From: Mycolicibacterium tusciae
Lineage (GTDB): Bacteria; Actinomycetota; Actinomycetes; Mycobacteriales; Mycobacteriaceae
Direction of reading: 5' to 3'
NCBI RefSeq assembly: GCF_002086795.1
Contig: NZ_MVIM01000029.1
Span: forward strand, 1 to 34,523
Length of the DNA stretch: 34,523 bases
Of the stretch, positions 32,706-34,523 are shown in pieces. Below the pieces are notes generated by a model that did no database searches, was not told the origin of the DNA, and saw only the letters and a program-made list of their open reading frames with translations. The stretch's first letter is position 1. Each line of letters opens with the position of its first letter. Made by a program: the position numbers and the translations under genes.

Positions 32706-33254
32706 TCAGGCGGGCTGCTTGATCCCCGCCGCGTGCCGAAGCTGCGCCAAAAACTGGTGGTCGTCGTCGCTGCGCACGATGTAATGCGAGATCGCGACGC
32801 GAATTGCGGTGGCCGCCTTGACCGCTCCGTTCGGGCCGCTCAGCAGCTTCTCGAGGCGCGTCCGCATGATCGGAAGAATCCGACCCAGCTGCCCGATCAC
32901 GACTTCGGGTTCGATGTCGACCAGGCGCACACCCGAGTAGGAGTGCTGGTACTCGACGATGAATCGCAGCGCCGCATCGAGTTTCTCGGTGCCGCGCAGG
33001 CCCGCTGTCGCCTTGCTGATCCCGTTGTCGAACATCTCGCGTTCGTGGATGCCGAACGCATCGAGCAATTCCTGCTTGGAGGCGAACCACCGATACAACG
33101 TCGGCCGGGAGACGCCGGCCTGGAGGGCGACTTCGGAGAGGCTGAGCTTGGTCTGTCCACTGCGGGCGAGTACTTCAGCGGTCGCGACGAGGATTCGGTG
33201 TCGAGTCGAGGAGTCCTCGGCTGCTACGGATGCATCACGCAGTGGATCGTTCAC
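32706..33254 (-). CDS. TetR-family regulator
   Basis: 182 residues from GTG 33254, with GAGG about seven bases before it. The HTH reads SLSEVALQAGVSRPTLYRWFASKQELLDAF. The helical C-terminal domain would sense a ligand. It lies between a phosphotransferase gene (33 bases upstream) and the aldehyde dehydrogenase (56 bases downstream), all on the minus strand. It probably regulates this unit through the TTACAAA sites at 32660 and 34412. Confidence 0.88.
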   Translation of the reverse strand: MNDPLRDASVAAEDSSTRHRILVATAEVLARSGQTKLSLSEVALQAGVSRPTLYRWFASKQELLDAFGIHEREMFDNGISKATAGLRGTEKLDAALRFIVEYQHSYSGVRLVDIEPEVVIGQLGRILPIMRTRLEKLLSGPNGAVKAATAIRVAISHYIVRSDDDHQFLAQLRHAAGIKQPA

Positions 33255-33287
33255 CTTCGGTGCCTCAATCGTTTGGGTTCCATGAGT

Positions 33288-34403
33288 TTAGTTCGTCACG
33301 TGTAGCGACTTCTCGAGGACCGCGACCGTGTCGAGATCGTCGAGCGCCGTGACCGCACGCCGCAAACCCTCCAACGCGATGTTCTCGTCTTGCATGCCAC
33401 CCATCCCGGCAGTGATGAGGGCGGCGGTGTACGCGTACAGCGCACCCTCCCGGTAGCGCTGCCACAGTTCGTCGCGGTCGAGTTCCGGTCCCCCCGCGGC
33501 GGCGAGTGCATGGCGGTACCCGTCGAGGATGTCGTGCTGGCTGGCCTGCCGGTCGGCGCTCGTCATGCTCGTGATCAGCGTGTAGGACAGTTCACGGCCT
33601 GGGTGCCCGCGGCGCACGGCCTGCCAGTCCAGCAGGCCGGCCTCGCCGTTGCGGAAGTAGACGTTGCCCGGGTGGGCGTCGCCGTGCATGACCGTGTTCG
33701 GCGTGGCGTCCAGGAGGGTCGCGACGGCGCGGTAATTCTCGTCGATGAACCGGCCCCGAGCGACGTCGATGTCGGTGCGCTCGGCGATCCGGCGAGCGGA
33801 CCGCTTCAGCAGCGGGCCGACCATCAGCGACGAGCAGTCGTTCGACGCCGAGTACACCCAGTCGGGGATCCGGCCCCAGAACGTCGCGTGCAGTTGGGCG
33901 AGCAGGTCGACGATTTTGACTGCACGATCGGTGCTGATCGGCTCGAGCGTCGTCGGGAACTCGCATTCGTCCGCGGGGAGGTCTTCCAGCACAAGCACGT
34001 AACGTCCGGTGACGGCGTCGAACGCGGATCCGTATGACTTGGGCAGCCCGCTCAGTTCCGGTGACAGCTCCCGATAGAACCGGGTCTCGGTCTCGCCGAG
34101 TCGGCCTACCTCCCCCATGAGGCGGGTCGCGGCCGTTTCGGCGGCCATCTTGACGAACACCGAAGCCGGGACGTCGTCCCCGGTGAGCGCGATGCGGACC
34201 CGCGACGACGTCCCCGCGTCGCCCCCGATCACGGACGCCGACGTCACCTTGCGCCCCATCACAAATGACAGGTATGCCGCGTCGAGATCGTCTACCGTGC
34301 GGGGGAGCGACCTAACACGGCCGATGGCGGCGTCGGTGACGATACGTTGTACACCGCGCCCGAGATGCGACGCGAGGCCGACGACCGGCGCAACTGACTT
34401 CAC
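33288..34403 (-). CDS. Aminoglycoside phosphotransferase-like (APH family) kinase
   Basis: 371 residues with a eukaryotic-kinase-like fold. Probable ATP lysine K85 in VFVKM, VLVLEDL as hinge, catalytic HGDAHPGN at 240-247 (D242, N247), and the metal-binding D259 in LLDWQ. Proteins of this type in mycobacterial catabolic regions are often annotated as phosphotransferases of unknown small-molecule substrate. Drug resistance should not be assumed. GTG start eight bases from a 26-bp palindrome. It heads the unit with TetR, aldehyde dehydrogenase and the SnoaL-like gene. Confidence 0.85.
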   Translation of the reverse strand: MKSVAPVVGLASHLGRGVQRIVTDAAIGRVRSLPRTVDDLDAAYLSFVMGRKVTSASVIGGDAGTSSRVRIALTGDDVPASVFVKMAAETAATRLMGEVGRLGETETRFYRELSPELSGLPKSYGSAFDAVTGRYVLVLEDLPADECEFPTTLEPISTDRAVKIVDLLAQLHATFWGRIPDWVYSASNDCSSLMVGPLLKRSARRIAERTDIDVARGRFIDENYRAVATLLDATPNTVMHGDAHPGNVYFRNGEAGLLDWQAVRRGHPGRELSYTLITSMTSADRQASQHDILDGYRHALAAAGGPELDRDELWQRYREGALYAYTAALITAGMGGMQDENIALEGLRRAVTALDDLDTVAVLEKSLHVTN

Positions 34404-34411
34404 CTCGCTAG

Positions 34412-34437
34412 TTTACAAATTTGCCATGATTTGTAAA
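34412..34437. promoter_or_regulatory. 26-bp operator palindrome before phosphotransferase
   Basis: TTTACAAAT-N8-ATTTGTAAA has perfect 9-bp arms and is AT-rich in a GC-rich setting. It lies between the phosphotransferase start (34403, minus) and a plus-strand start at 34460. The same TTACAAA half-site recurs upstream of the aldehyde dehydrogenase, so the TetR protein of this unit is the likely ligand. Confidence 0.7.
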
Positions 34438-34459
34438 GCTGCGCCGGAAAGGACTCTCA

Positions 34460-34523
34460 ATGAAGAAGTCAAGCAGCCGTCGTCGTGGTGACGGGGGGTG
34501 AATCAGGTTGCCAGGTGCGGTTG
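34460..34523 (+). other. Right-edge start region, short or shifted reading frame
   Basis: An ATG at 34460 has a good site (GGAAAGGA, five to six bases before) but its frame stops after 13 codons at 34501. A different frame with GTG at 34485 reads VVTGGESGCQVRL to the window end and vaguely recalls the first strand and glycine motif of a dehydrogenase. This is either a leader peptide, a frameshifted gene start or coincidence; 64 bases do not decide. Confidence 0.3.

Noticed and set aside
32650..33090. Upstream extension of the aldehyde dehydrogenase frame
   Set aside because: It runs antisense-free but over the TetR gene on the same strand in another frame, and the family N-terminus begins at the ATG at 32649.
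33288..34403. Aminoglycoside resistance gene
   Set aside because: Only the general APH kinase fold is visible, and the operon context is catabolic; resistance cannot be supported.

Overview
The window looks like a chromosomal stretch of a fast-growing mycobacterium (Mycolicibacterium-like). The G+C content is high and GTG starts are common. From yraN to rlmN the gene order follows, from memory, the Mycobacterium tuberculosis block Rv2898c-Rv2879c (yraN, comM, dprA, viuB, xerC, M23 peptidase, rpsB, tsf, amiC, MarR Rv2887, pyrH, frr, cdsA, rlmN). A lactate monooxygenase, a glycerate kinase and a methyltransferase are added. No tRNA, rRNA, CRISPR array or insertion sequence was seen.

Region 1 (1-6892) is about DNA damage and iron. 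At the left edge is the start of a DUF222/13E12-type gene with a near-consensus mycobacterial SOS box over its start. Next, on the minus strand, is a tightly coupled operon: a ferric-binding lipoprotein, a two-module permease, an ATPase, and an 831-residue fusion of adenylation domain, carrier domain and membrane acyltransferase. A 15/19 match to the IdeR iron box lies upstream, between this operon and a divergent secreted haemophore-like gene. The fusion enzyme in an iron-import operon is the strongest candidate for an undescribed system.

Region 2 (6964-24578) is mostly core: a DUF899 protein, a DUF1206 membrane protein, the yraN-comM-dprA set, siderophore-interacting protein, lactate monooxygenase, xerC, an M23-like protein, rpsB-tsf with a clear terminator, amidase, glycerate kinase, and pyrH-frr-cdsA-rlmN. 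Inside it a MarR regulator (Rv2887-like) and a SAM methyltransferase diverge from two abutting 19-bp palindromic sites that cover a good promoter for a probably leaderless methyltransferase mRNA.

Region 3 (24566-34523) is accessory and catabolic. A minus-strand operon encodes a Rieske oxygenase, a small unknown protein, an NTF2/SnoaL-like protein, a cytochrome P450, an SDR and a CMD-like protein. It diverges from an unknown gene plus a TetR regulator, with two ATAC-N6-GTAT operator-like sites between. Two related ~80-bp palindromic repeats lie in direct orientation at the two ends of this cluster, each starting at a stop codon. A second unit follows (phosphotransferase, TetR, aldehyde dehydrogenase, SnoaL-like), with related TTACAAA sites before the phosphotransferase and the aldehyde dehydrogenase. 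The substrate of neither pathway can be read from sequence.
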